DNA of 48,135 nt, taken from assembly GCF_900109145.1 (NCBI RefSeq), contig NZ_FNYY01000030.1:1-48135 (forward strand), in the 5' to 3' direction. Source of the stretch: Marinovum algicola. GTDB taxonomy: Bacteria; Pseudomonadota; Alphaproteobacteria; Rhodobacterales; Rhodobacteraceae. How positions within the stretch are numbered: the first letter of the stretch is position 1; each line of letters begins with the position of its first letter. Shown here one piece after another: positions 26,712 through 34,988 of this stretch. A program made the position numbers and the translations under genes. The notes below the pieces were generated by a model that did no database searches, was not told the DNA's origin, and worked only from the letters and a program-made list of their open reading frames with translations.

Positions 26712-27696
26712 CGGAGAGCCTCACCGGTTGACCGGACTTGGCGGATTGCGTGGCGGCCTCGGCCATGGCCAGCGCGGCGACACCGTCATCGAGCGTCACG
26801 GGCAGAGCGCCACCGGCCTTCAGGGCCTCGACAAAGGCGTTCCACTCGGCGGCATAGGCGGGCATGTAACGTTCGAGGAAGAACAGCACCGGCTTGGCGC
26901 TGGTGACGCCATTCGCGGTGGATTTGGACACCAGGTTCTCGACCAGGTTGCCGACCTGAAGCATCCCGTCCGCGCCCTGCACCTCGAGCCGCTGGTCGCC
27001 ATACCCAGCGCGGCGGGTGTTGCGGATGGTGGCGATGCGGCCATCGGCGTATGTCAGGGTGACGGCGGCGGTGTCGAAGTCGCCCGCCTCGCCGATTTCC
27101 TTGTCGACAAGGCACGAGCCCACGGCGGACACCGTGACCGGCGCCGCGCCCATCAGGAAGTTCGCCATGTCGAAATCATGGATCATCATGTCGCGGAAGA
27201 TGCCGCCCGAGACCTTGATATAGGCAATCGGTGGCGGCGCCGGATCGTAGGAGGTGATCGCCAGCATCTCGGTCTTGCCGATCTCGCCTGCGTCCAGCGC
27301 CTTCTTCACCGCGGCGAAGTTCGGATCGAAACGGCGGTTGAAGCCGATCATCACCGGCTTGCCGGACTTGGCGGCATTGGCCTGGCATTCGCGGGCACGC
27401 TCCAGCGACAGGTCCACCGGCTTTTCGCACAGCACCGCCTTGCCTGCCTGCGTCGCCTGTTCGATCAGGTCGGAATGGGTGTCGGTCGAAGTGGCGATCA
27501 GGACGACGTCGATCTCGGGATCGGCAATGATCTCGTCCGTGGTGCGCGCGGTGGAGCCGTATTGCTTTGCCAGCTTCTCGGCGGCTTCGGGGAAGTAGTC
27601 CGACACCGCGGCCAGCGTGCTGTCCGGGTTGGCGGTGATGGCAGTGGCGTGAACACCGGCGATGCGGCCTGCGCCGAGAAGTCCGACTTTGATCAT
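26704..27696 (-). CDS. iolG: Inositol 2-dehydrogenase (rhizobial IdhA type)
   Basis: This 330-residue Gfo/Idh/MocA oxidoreductase has an N-terminal NAD-binding fold (KVGLLGAGRIAGVHA at residues 3-17), the conserved CEKPVDL motif with catalytic Lys at about 95, and the GGIFRDMMIHDFDMANF block containing the catalytic Asp/His pair. It oxidises myo-inositol, and perhaps stereoisomers, to an inosose. The ATG at 27696 is chosen because the glycine motif should sit near the N-terminus; the open frame extends to 27780. A second dehydrogenase of another subtype lies upstream at 29462-30487. Confidence 0.9.
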   Translation of the reverse strand: MIKVGLLGAGRIAGVHATAITANPDSTLAAVSDYFPEAAEKLAKQYGSTARTTDEIIADPEIDVVLIATSTDTHSDLIEQATQAGKAVLCEKPVDLSLERARECQANAAKSGKPVMIGFNRRFDPNFAAVKKALDAGEIGKTEMLAITSYDPAPPPIAYIKVSGGIFRDMMIHDFDMANFLMGAAPVTVSAVGSCLVDKEIGEAGDFDTAAVTLTYADGRIATIRNTRRAGYGDQRLEVQGADGMLQVGNLVENLVSKSTANGVTSAKPVLFFLERYMPAYAAEWNAFVEALKAGGALPVTLDDGVAALAMAEAATQSAKSGQPVRLSDV

Positions 27697-27730
27697 GGGT
27701 TCAGGTCCTTCATGGGGGAGTCTTGTGGGG

Positions 27731-28504
27731 TCAGAGGGTGAAGGCGGCGCGGAAGGCGTCGAGAGCGACCTCCGGGTCACCCTTGGCGAAGGCTTCCATG
27801 CCGACCGGGCCGTCGTAGCCCATGTCGGCCAGCGCGCGGGCGATCATCTGCCAGTTCATCTCGCCGGTGCCTGGCTCGCAACGGCCGGGATTATCTGCGA
27901 CCTGCACCTCGCCGATCCACGGCAGGCAGGCCTGCGCATGGCGGATCACGTCGCCCTCGCCGATCTGGGTGTGATAGAGATCGAGGTTGATGCGCAACTG
28001 CGGGCGGTCGACGGCGGCGACCAGCGAAAGCACGTCGGCGGTGGAATTGAACGGGCAGCCGGGATGTTCGCGCAGGTTGAGGTTTTCCAGCGTGAAGGTG
28101 ACGCCCTCTTCCTCGGCCATGTCACAGATGCGGTTCAGCGTATCACGCGCCTTGAGCCACATCCCCGGTGCCACATGGTTCAACTGCTGGATCGGCAGCC
28201 CGTGGTCGCCGAGGCCGGTGCCGTGCAGGTTCAGCCGGGCGACGCCCAGCCGCTTGCCGACCTGCGCGGTTTCGCGGGCCGAGTGCAGCAGCATGTCGGC
28301 CCCTTCGTCATCGGCCAGACGGCCCTGAAGATAGCCGTTCATAATGGTGAAGGTCGCGCCGGTCTTTTCCAGCGCGTCCAGATCCCATGCGGGCCAGTTC
28401 CACAGGCCCACGCCGAAGCCCATTTCCTTCAGACGGGCGGCACGCCAATGGATCGGTTTCTCGGGCCAGAGCATCTCGGCGCAGGCGGCAAGTTGAAAAG
28501 CCAT
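27731..28504 (-). CDS. Hydroxypyruvate-isomerase-family TIM-barrel protein
   Basis: This 257-residue xylose-isomerase-like TIM barrel resembles Hyi/OtnI. Putative metal-ligand strands are FTLENLN (about 141-147), NLDLYHTQ, GEVQVADNPGR and VGMEAF. In an inositol operon, an isomerase of this type might interconvert inososes (IolI-like) or handle a side product; the true substrate is unknown. The start lies 1 base after the upstream TIM-barrel gene's stop region, so it is cotranscribed. Confidence 0.75.
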   Translation of the reverse strand: MAFQLAACAEMLWPEKPIHWRAARLKEMGFGVGLWNWPAWDLDALEKTGATFTIMNGYLQGRLADDEGADMLLHSARETAQVGKRLGVARLNLHGTGLGDHGLPIQQLNHVAPGMWLKARDTLNRICDMAEEEGVTFTLENLNLREHPGCPFNSTADVLSLVAAVDRPQLRINLDLYHTQIGEGDVIRHAQACLPWIGEVQVADNPGRCEPGTGEMNWQMIARALADMGYDGPVGMEAFAKGDPEVALDAFRAAFTL

Positions 28505-28505
28505 G

Positions 28506-29465
28506 TCAGATATCCTGTGGTTTGTAGTCTGCAGGAGCTGCGGGCATCACGTTCTGCAGAAGCGCCACGGATTTCTCGAGCCCTTCCAGAGAGTTGAGCA
28601 GCACGTCCTCGTGCTCGATGCTGAGCCAACCGTCGTAGCCCGCCATCTTGAGCCGGTAGCAGAACTGCCGCCACCATTCCTCGCCATGGCCGAAGCCAAG
28701 CGTGATGTAGCTCCACGACCGCGCCGGGATGTCCATAAGCGAGCCGTTTTCCAAGAGCGAGTTGGCGGCCTGCACGGGTGCGTTCAGAAGCGTGTCCTTG
28801 GCGTGCACGTGGTAGATCAGCTCGCCAAGCGCATCAGCGGCGGCCAGCGGGTCCGCCCCCATCCAGAAAAGGTGCGAGGGGTCGAGGTTTGCCCCGATGA
28901 CGGGCCCGACCGCCTCGCTCAGGCGCCTTAGGGAGGAGGTATTGTAGACGCACTGATTGCCGTGCAGTTCGAGCGCAATGCGCTCGACGCCATTCTCGCG
29001 GGCGAGCTCTGCGATCTCGGTCCAGAACGGGATGAGCTTTTCATCCCACTGGTATTTCAGGATCTCCTGCGTCTCGGGCGGCCAGGAGGACACGACCCAG
29101 TTGGGCATGGTGTCGCCCGCAGACCCGGCGGGCAGCCCGGACATGGTGCAGACCGTGGTGATCCCCATTTCGCCCGCGACGCGGATGGTGTCGCGCAGAC
29201 CCTCGGCTTGCGTCGGATCGGTCGGGTGCAGCGGGTTGCCGTTGGCGTTCAGGCTGATGATCTCCAGCCCGCGGCTCTCGAATTCCGCGCGGAAATCCTG
29301 TTGCGCCCGGGCATTGCCCAGCATCGCCTTCAGGTCGAAATGCGGCGCGGTGGACCAGCCGCAGGTGTTGACCTCGATGCCCGAGACCCCCATGCGCTGT
29401 GCGTTGTCCAGCATCTCGGTGCGGCTCATGCCGCCGAGGCTGTCTGAGACGAAACCGAGTTTCAT
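28506..29465 (-). CDS. Sugar-phosphate isomerase/epimerase-like TIM-barrel protein
   Basis: This 319-residue TIM-barrel protein of the AP-endonuclease-2/xylose isomerase superfamily shows ALELHGNQ, GANLDPSHLFWMGADP, YHVHAKDT and LSIEHED, which supply the usual Glu/Asp/His metal site. It could epimerize or dehydrate a cyclitol. It shares a 4-base ATGA overlap with the upstream dehydrogenase, so the two probably act on consecutive intermediates. Similar proteins occur in inositol loci of roseobacters and rhizobia, but no specific reaction can be assigned. Confidence 0.78.
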   Translation of the reverse strand: MKLGFVSDSLGGMSRTEMLDNAQRMGVSGIEVNTCGWSTAPHFDLKAMLGNARAQQDFRAEFESRGLEIISLNANGNPLHPTDPTQAEGLRDTIRVAGEMGITTVCTMSGLPAGSAGDTMPNWVVSSWPPETQEILKYQWDEKLIPFWTEIAELARENGVERIALELHGNQCVYNTSSLRRLSEAVGPVIGANLDPSHLFWMGADPLAAADALGELIYHVHAKDTLLNAPVQAANSLLENGSLMDIPARSWSYITLGFGHGEEWWRQFCYRLKMAGYDGWLSIEHEDVLLNSLEGLEKSVALLQNVMPAAPADYKPQDI

Positions 29466-30487
29466 GCCGCTTTTCCTTGTCTTGCGGAGTAGAACTCCGG
29501 CTTGGTCATGAGTTGGATCGGCTGTTTCTGCCCGGTTTCCAGCGCTTTGGCCCCGGTTTCGGCGACAATGGCGGCGCAGTAGCCGTCCCAGCAATCCGAG
29601 GCGATGGCGGGGAAGTCGCCCGTTTCGACGAAGCGCAGGAAATCGCGGTTCTGGCGCACGTAGGCCTCGTGATAGCGCCCGCGCCAGTCGGCGTCGTAGC
29701 GGGTGGCAGAGGCGAGCTTCATGTCGGTTCGGCTGTAGGCCACGTTATTCATGGCGATACTGCCGCGCTCGCCCACCAGCTCGGCGCGCACGTCGTAGCC
29801 GTAATCGGCGTTGTTATTGACCTCGATCGTGACAAGCTGGCCGTCGTCCGTCTCAAGCACCATCACCACGGGCGCGACCCGCGCATCTGAGCGTTTTGGC
29901 TGCATGGCGGTTACAGAGGTGAATTCGGCATTCAGCACGTGGCGCACCACGTCGAATTCGTGCGGAGCCGAGTTGGTGATTGCCATCGCGCCGGTGAAAT
30001 CGGCGGCAGGCGTTTCCACGTTGCGGTGGAAGTTGTGCATCATCAGCGCGCGGCCCAGGGCGCCCTCGGCCAGCGCCTGTTTCATTTCGATATAAGCTTG
30101 GTCATAGCGGCGCATGAAGCCCAGCATGACGTGCCGCGCGTCGGCGGCCATTTCGGCCTCGATTACATCGATGCATTCGGCGGGCTTCTGCGACAGCGGT
30201 TTTTCGCACAGCACCCGCTTGCCGGCCTGAATGCAGGCTTTCGACAGCGGCGCATGGGTGAAATCGGGCGAGGCAATGATGACGGCGTCAACATCATCGC
30301 GGGTTATGACGACCTCGGGGTCGGCTGCCACGTCCTGCGCGCCCAGCCTGTCGGCAATGGATTTGGCGCGGGCGCTATCCATGTCGCAGATCACCTGGAG
30401 CGTGGTGCCCGGCAGGTCCTCGGCCACGATCTTCGCGTGGTCTGCACCCATCAATCCGGCGCCGATGACGGCAAGTCTGATGCTCAT
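29462..30487 (-). CDS. iolG: Inositol dehydrogenase (Bacillus IolG type)
   Basis: This 341-residue Gfo/Idh/MocA dehydrogenase contains IRLAVIGAGLMGADH at residues 3-17, CEKPLSQKP (catalytic Lys) and VMLGFMRRYDQAY. Its C-terminal signature WDGYCAAIVAE and KPEFY matches Bacillus IolG more than the other dehydrogenase in this operon. It probably oxidises myo-inositol, with the second enzyme serving a different isomer or a modified inositol. It lies 95 bases downstream of the ABC ATPase gene, inside the same long operon. Confidence 0.85.
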   Translation of the reverse strand: MSIRLAVIGAGLMGADHAKIVAEDLPGTTLQVICDMDSARAKSIADRLGAQDVAADPEVVITRDDVDAVIIASPDFTHAPLSKACIQAGKRVLCEKPLSQKPAECIDVIEAEMAADARHVMLGFMRRYDQAYIEMKQALAEGALGRALMMHNFHRNVETPAADFTGAMAITNSAPHEFDVVRHVLNAEFTSVTAMQPKRSDARVAPVVMVLETDDGQLVTIEVNNNADYGYDVRAELVGERGSIAMNNVAYSRTDMKLASATRYDADWRGRYHEAYVRQNRDFLRFVETGDFPAIASDCWDGYCAAIVAETGAKALETGQKQPIQLMTKPEFYSARQGKAA

Positions 30488-30582
30488 GGCAAGTCTCCTC
30501 CGGGCGGGTTGGCGCGAGGGCCGGCCCGATCAAGTGAAATGGGGGTGTTCGTGGGGCGGGCGGTGGGGCCCGCCCCGGCGTC

Positions 30583-31407
30583 TCAGGCCGCGGGCTGCGG
30601 CGGGTGGCCGTCGTGGGTCTCCATGTACCCTTCGATATTGGCTTCCAGATCCGCCATGCTCTCGCCGCCTGCCATCAGATCGGCGATCTCCTCGCGTGTC
30701 TTGTCGCCCTTGCGGAAATCGGCGGCAATCGCGCCGCGGATCAGGACGGCGAAGTGATCGCCCACCGCCATGGCGTGCATCACCTGGTGGGTGATGAAGA
30801 TCACCGCGAGACCGCGCCGCTTGGCCTCGTTCACGATGCGCAGCACGTGGGCGGCCTGTTTCACCCCGAGCGCGGCAGTGGGCTCGTCGAGAATCAGAAC
30901 CCGGGCGCCGAAGTACACCGCACGAGCGATGGCCAGCGACTGACGCTCCCCGCCCGATAGGCCACCGACCAGGCGGTCGCCGTCGGTGATCCGGGTGATG
31001 CCCATCTTCTGGACTTCCTCAACGGCGATCCGGTTGGCCTTTTCGCGGTCATAGACCTTGAACGGGCCGACACCCTTGGTGGGTTCCATCCCCATGAAGA
31101 AGTTGTGGCCCACCGACATCAGCGGATAGGTGCCGCCGAACTGGTGCACCGTGGCGATGCCGCGCTCCTGCGCATCACGTGGGCTGGAGAAAGAGGTGGG
31201 CGTGCCGTCCATCAGGATCTCACCGCGGGTGGGCTGGTGCACACCGGCGAGGGTCTTGATGAGGGTCGACTTGCCGGCGCCGTTGTCGCCCAGGAGGCAG
31301 AGCACTTCGCCCTCGCCCACCTTCAGACTGATTTCGTGCAGGACGTCGATTGGGCCGAAAGACTTGTCAACATTACGAAGTTCGAGAACAGGTTTCTTGT
31401 CCGACAT
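30583..31407 (-). CDS. CUT2-type sugar ABC importer, single-domain ATPase
   Basis: This 274-residue ABC ATPase is one half the size of the usual CUT2 ATPase (RbsA/MglA type, about 500 residues with two domains), resembling the FrcA type. Walker A GDNGAGKST (about 40-48), Q-loop HQFGG, signature LSGGERQ, Walker B LILDEPTAAL and switch His in ITHQ are all present, so a homodimer should be active. It energises uptake by the permease and binding protein upstream. Substrate by context: inositol or a derivative. Confidence 0.9.
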   Translation of the reverse strand: MSDKKPVLELRNVDKSFGPIDVLHEISLKVGEGEVLCLLGDNGAGKSTLIKTLAGVHQPTRGEILMDGTPTSFSSPRDAQERGIATVHQFGGTYPLMSVGHNFFMGMEPTKGVGPFKVYDREKANRIAVEEVQKMGITRITDGDRLVGGLSGGERQSLAIARAVYFGARVLILDEPTAALGVKQAAHVLRIVNEAKRRGLAVIFITHQVMHAMAVGDHFAVLIRGAIAADFRKGDKTREEIADLMAGGESMADLEANIEGYMETHDGHPPQPAA

Positions 31408-31418
31408 GGGAACTCTCC

Positions 31419-32456
31419 TTACTTCTTCTTCGATGTCGACCAGCTGGTCGCCAGGTTGCGGAAGGTGTCGTTCATGAGAACCGCGATCAGAAGCATGACA
31501 CCGATGATGAGGAACGACAGGTTGCGGTCGATCTCGGTAAAGCCGATGGCCTGGGTGACGATGGCCAGCGTCAACACACCAAAGACTATTCCCATCACGG
31601 TGCCAAACCCGCCGGTCAGAAGCACGCCGCCGACAACGACCGAGATGATGGTGTTAAAGATCAGTCCGAAATTCGCCTGGCTGGTGGCGGAGTTGAAGGT
31701 GATGACCTGCAGAGCTCCGGCAAAGGCGGCGCAGGTAGAGCAGAGCATGAAGAGACCGATCTTGAGGTTCCGTACCGGAATTCCCGCATTGCGCGCGCTT
31801 TCCTGGTCTCCGCCAAGCGCAAAAACCCAGGGACCCTTGGGCGACTTGTGCAGGAAGTAGTAGAACACCGCGACGAGGCCGGCCCACCAGAACACCGACG
31901 AGTTGAAGCCGAAGACCTTGCCGCCGAAGAGCGATTTCGCCCAGGCAGGTGCCTGGTAGAACGAGTTGGTGTTGTTGATGAACAGTATCGACAGGTAGAG
32001 CGTCAGCCCGGCCACAGCGAACAGCGTGGCAAGCGTTACGATGAACGACGGAACCTGCGTCCGGGTGACGATTGTGCCATTCACGAAGCCAATTAATGCA
32101 CCGATACCGAGTGCGACGAGGATGCCGACGAGTACCGGCAGTTCGTAATGACCCGAGACGATCGCGACAGTCATCGCGCCCGCGGGCAGCACCGCGCCGG
32201 TCGAGATATCAAGCTCGCCCGCGATCATCAGGAAGCCGACGGGGATGGCGATGATGCCCACGAGCGAGGCAAAATTCACCCAGGTCGTGATGCCGGGAAC
32301 CGACAGGAAATTGCGGCTGAACCCGAAAATCGCGAAGATGACGAATACCACAACGAAGCCCATGAAGGCCCCGGCGGCCGGGCTGCGGAAAAAGGCGATC
32401 AGGGAAAAGCCTTCGGAGGCTGGTTCCGTGGCTTTAGTTGAAGTGGTGTCGGTCAT
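31419..32456 (-). CDS. CUT2-type sugar ABC importer, permease
   Basis: This 345-residue integral membrane protein of the RbsC/IatP type has multiple hydrophobic segments. They include about residues 28-50 and 62-82, and the helix pair before the glycine-rich AGELDISTGAVLPAGAM segment that is typical of this permease family. It forms the inner-membrane channel with the ATPase 11 bases downstream. Substrate assignment to inositols rests on the surrounding iol genes. Confidence 0.9.
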   Translation of the reverse strand: MTDTTSTKATEPASEGFSLIAFFRSPAAGAFMGFVVVFVIFAIFGFSRNFLSVPGITTWVNFASLVGIIAIPVGFLMIAGELDISTGAVLPAGAMTVAIVSGHYELPVLVGILVALGIGALIGFVNGTIVTRTQVPSFIVTLATLFAVAGLTLYLSILFINNTNSFYQAPAWAKSLFGGKVFGFNSSVFWWAGLVAVFYYFLHKSPKGPWVFALGGDQESARNAGIPVRNLKIGLFMLCSTCAAFAGALQVITFNSATSQANFGLIFNTIISVVVGGVLLTGGFGTVMGIVFGVLTLAIVTQAIGFTEIDRNLSFLIIGVMLLIAVLMNDTFRNLATSWSTSKKK

Positions 32457-32545
32457 GTGAACCGTCTCCCGAAATGGTGCGAACAGAGCAAGCGATACCG
32501 CTTGGGATGGGTCCGGCCAGCTGGCCGAACCCTGATTTACGGGGC

Positions 32546-33505
32546 TTAGCGCGCGCCGAGCTTCACGCCTTCGATAGCGGACTCGACGTTCGACGCATCA
32601 ACGATAGCCGGGCCGGTCAGAACCGGCTGGGTCACGATCTCGGTGCCGAACTTCAGGTTGGCGAAGAGCATCGAGGTCGCCAGGAAACCCTGCAGGTAGG
32701 GCTGCTGGTCGATGGCCATGGTCTGGGTGCCGTTCGAGATGCGGTCGAGAACTGAGGCAGACATGTCGAAGGTGCCCAGCATGACGCTGTCGCCCTTGCC
32801 CAGCTGTTCGATGGCAGAGGCCGAGGCGTCGGCGGCCCATGCGGCCAGATTGATCACGGCGTCGATCGATTCGTCGGCGATCAACTCGGCCTTGATGGCT
32901 TCCGAGGTACCGACCATGTCGCCGTCGAGGTTGGCCGGAACACGCACGATGTAAGTTTCTGCGCCTGCTTCCTTGGCGCCGTCCTCGACACCCTTGCAGC
33001 GGGTTTCAAGGTTGATCGCGCCGGGAATCTGGATGTGGCACATGATCTTGGCGGCGCCCTGCTCGGCCAGGTACTTGCCGCCCGCGACACCGGCCAGGTA
33101 CTCGTCCGAACCGAAGTAGTTAAGCGCGCCGTACTTGTCCATTTCGCCCTGACCGGCGTTGTAGGAGGTGATCACGACGCCCGCTTCGTTGGCGGCGATT
33201 AGCGCCGGCGTTTCCGATTCCGGCAGCCAGTTCGGAATGGCGATACCGTCGGCACCCTGCGCCACGGCCTGCTCGATCAACTGAACGAGGTCCGGGCCGA
33301 AGTTGTCGTAGTTCTGGGTCAGCAGATAGTTGACGCTTCCGCCATTGGCCTCGACCACCAGGGTCGCATCGTCGACGCCCTTCTTAATCAGGTTCCAGAA
33401 CCCATCTTGGGCCGAGCCGCCGATCACGGCGATGTCCTGCGCCACGGCGCCGGTGGACATCAGTGCGGCGGTCGCCGTCGCTGCAATGGTTTTGGTGAAG
33501 TTCAT
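32546..33505 (-). CDS. Periplasmic sugar-binding protein of the inositol-type importer
   Basis: This 319-residue periplasmic-binding protein starts with a Sec signal peptide (basic MNFTKT, hydrophobic core, cleavage near AVAQD at 20-24). The mature part has the two-lobe type I fold: DIAVIGGSAQDGFW at the start, GADGIAIPNWLPES, NQ-like hinge segments and DQQPYLQGF near the C-terminus. It is the first gene of the operon. It could bind inositol (IbpA-like) or a modified inositol such as a rhizopine (MocB-like); sequence alone does not decide. Confidence 0.88.
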   Translation of the reverse strand: MNFTKTIAATATAALMSTGAVAQDIAVIGGSAQDGFWNLIKKGVDDATLVVEANGGSVNYLLTQNYDNFGPDLVQLIEQAVAQGADGIAIPNWLPESETPALIAANEAGVVITSYNAGQGEMDKYGALNYFGSDEYLAGVAGGKYLAEQGAAKIMCHIQIPGAINLETRCKGVEDGAKEAGAETYIVRVPANLDGDMVGTSEAIKAELIADESIDAVINLAAWAADASASAIEQLGKGDSVMLGTFDMSASVLDRISNGTQTMAIDQQPYLQGFLATSMLFANLKFGTEIVTQPVLTGPAIVDASNVESAIEGVKLGAR

Positions 33506-33732
33506 GTCGAGTTACCTCCCTTTGGTTCTGCCGCGATCCTGCGGCTCGACATATCTCGACCGTGCGGGTCAAACGGTACCGACCCGGTCGTGAATTCCAG
33601 ATTTTACGGACCTTGCCGAAGCTGCGTTTCCCCACGCAGCCCGGTCAGAGCCGGCGTCGTCCTCCCGTTTGCCGGATGTCAGATGATTACCAGATAGGCA
33701 GTCGCCGGAGAACATTGTTTCCCGATGCGATC

Positions 33733-33749
33733 TGATGCGATTCACATCA
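33733..33749. promoter_or_regulatory. Candidate LacI-type operator, copy 1
   Basis: TGATGCGATTCACATCA is an inverted repeat with TGATG/CATCA arms and a 7-base centre. It shares 14 of 17 positions with the operator at 33825-33841, including arms and the TTCA part of the centre. It lies 228 bp upstream of the importer operon and 193 bp before the LacI gene start, suiting control of either. Confidence 0.6.
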
Positions 33750-33822
33750 ATTTTCACTGAGAGCGCGGCTAAGTCCCTAAATATGCTATTAAAATCAGCT
33801 TCTCGAGGCATGACCACCCATT

Positions 33823-33843
33823 TTTGATGTATTTCACATCAAA
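33823..33843. promoter_or_regulatory. Candidate LacI-type operator, copy 2
   Basis: TTTGATGT (33823-33830) and ACATCAAA (33836-33843) are perfect 8-base inverted arms around ATTTC. Copy 1 lies 92 bases to the left. A further half-site (TTGATGTGG) starts at 33848. The site sits about 100 bases before the LacI gene, consistent with autoregulation and with DNA looping between the copies to control the divergent inositol operon. Confidence 0.7.
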
Positions 33844-33941
33844 TAGGTTGATGTGGAACGCCTCGCAAGACAGGGGCGCCACGTGTATGCTGTTCGCTAC
33901 CGATGCAATGCGGATCGGACGCAGCTCTCCGGAGAAACATT

Positions 33942-34970
33942 TTGTACGACGAAGTAAAGAGCACTTCCTGGCGCGGTCCGACAATTAGCGAGATCGCCGA
34001 AGTTGCTGGTGTCGGCTCGGCGACCGTGGACCGGGTGCTGAACAACCGTCCCGGGGTCAGCGAAAAGACCCGGCGCCGGGTGCGGGACGCCTTCGAGAAA
34101 CTATCCGCCGAACGCGGCGCGGCCGACCGGCCGCTGACTTTACGGCTCTATTGCGATTCCGGCGCGTCCTTCAATGCGCTGATGGAACAGGCGGTCGACC
34201 GGGCCAACCGCACCCTGCCGGGCGTTCAGATCGACGGCCAATATGTCTCGACCCATCAGATGGATCCGATGCAGTTCGCCCGCAAGATCGAGGACGAGGG
34301 CGCCGAGGCGGACGGCGTGATCGTCATTGCGCGCGAACACCCGGCAATCAACCGTGCCGTGCGCAAACTGGTCGGAAACGGCCATCCGGTCGTGGCGCTG
34401 ACCACCGATCTTCCGTCATCGCGGCGTTTGGCCTATATCGGCAATGACCAATACGCCGCCGGCAGCGTCGCCGCGCACCTGATCGGCCGGGCCCTGCCGG
34501 AAAAGCGCAACAATATCCTTCTGATGATGAGCGTCCCGTTCCGATCGCAGCAAGAACGAGAGATGGGGTTTCGCCGAGTCCTGCGCAGCGAGTTCCCGCA
34601 TCTGAAGATCGAGGAGCGGGTGACTTCGGATGACAGTACCGAAACCACCCGCGAACAGCTCGCCGCCTATGTCGAGGCGCACGGCTGCCCGGCGGCCATC
34701 TACAATCTTGCCGGGGCCAATCGGGGCGTCGCCGAGGCGCTGGAAAACCGCGGCAAGACCCATGACACCATCTTCGTGGGCCACGAGTTGACGCAATACT
34801 CGCGCGCCCTGCTTGAAAGCGGTGTGATGGACTATGTCATCTCGCACGATTTCACCGCCGAGGTGACGTCGGCGGCGGAGTGGATTCGCAGCCAGCTGGG
34901 CGGGACCGAGATGTCCGAACCAGCAGCGACGCAGATCTCGATTCACACCCGGTACAATTGCGGTCCCTGA
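33942..34970 (+). CDS. LacI-family regulator, probable inositol-operon control
   Basis: This is a LacI/GalR-type regulator of about 342 residues. The HTH is TISEIAEVAGVGSATVDRVLN (a typical LacI recognition helix followed by the hinge helix), and the rest is a periplasmic-binding-like effector domain with YIGNDQYAAGSVAAHLIGR. The start is uncertain: TTG at 33942 has GGAG seven bases upstream, while the only upstream ATG is at 33903 without a clear ribosome-binding site. It is divergent from the importer/iol operon across a region with two matching palindromes, so it probably represses that operon until an inositol-type ligand binds. Confidence 0.85.
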   Translation: MYDEVKSTSWRGPTISEIAEVAGVGSATVDRVLNNRPGVSEKTRRRVRDAFEKLSAERGAADRPLTLRLYCDSGASFNALMEQAVDRANRTLPGVQIDGQYVSTHQMDPMQFARKIEDEGAEADGVIVIAREHPAINRAVRKLVGNGHPVVALTTDLPSSRRLAYIGNDQYAAGSVAAHLIGRALPEKRNNILLMMSVPFRSQQEREMGFRRVLRSEFPHLKIEERVTSDDSTETTREQLAAYVEAHGCPAAIYNLAGANRGVAEALENRGKTHDTIFVGHELTQYSRALLESGVMDYVISHDFTAEVTSAAEWIRSQLGGTEMSEPAATQISIHTRYNCGP

Positions 34971-34988
34971 GCCCGGCAGGCCCCGCCG

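Noticed and set aside
24699-26906. 735-codon plus-strand open frame
   Set aside because: It is antisense to iolC/iolG, has Arg/His/Gly/Gln-rich composition typical of high-GC shadows, no family motifs, and iolC is well supported.
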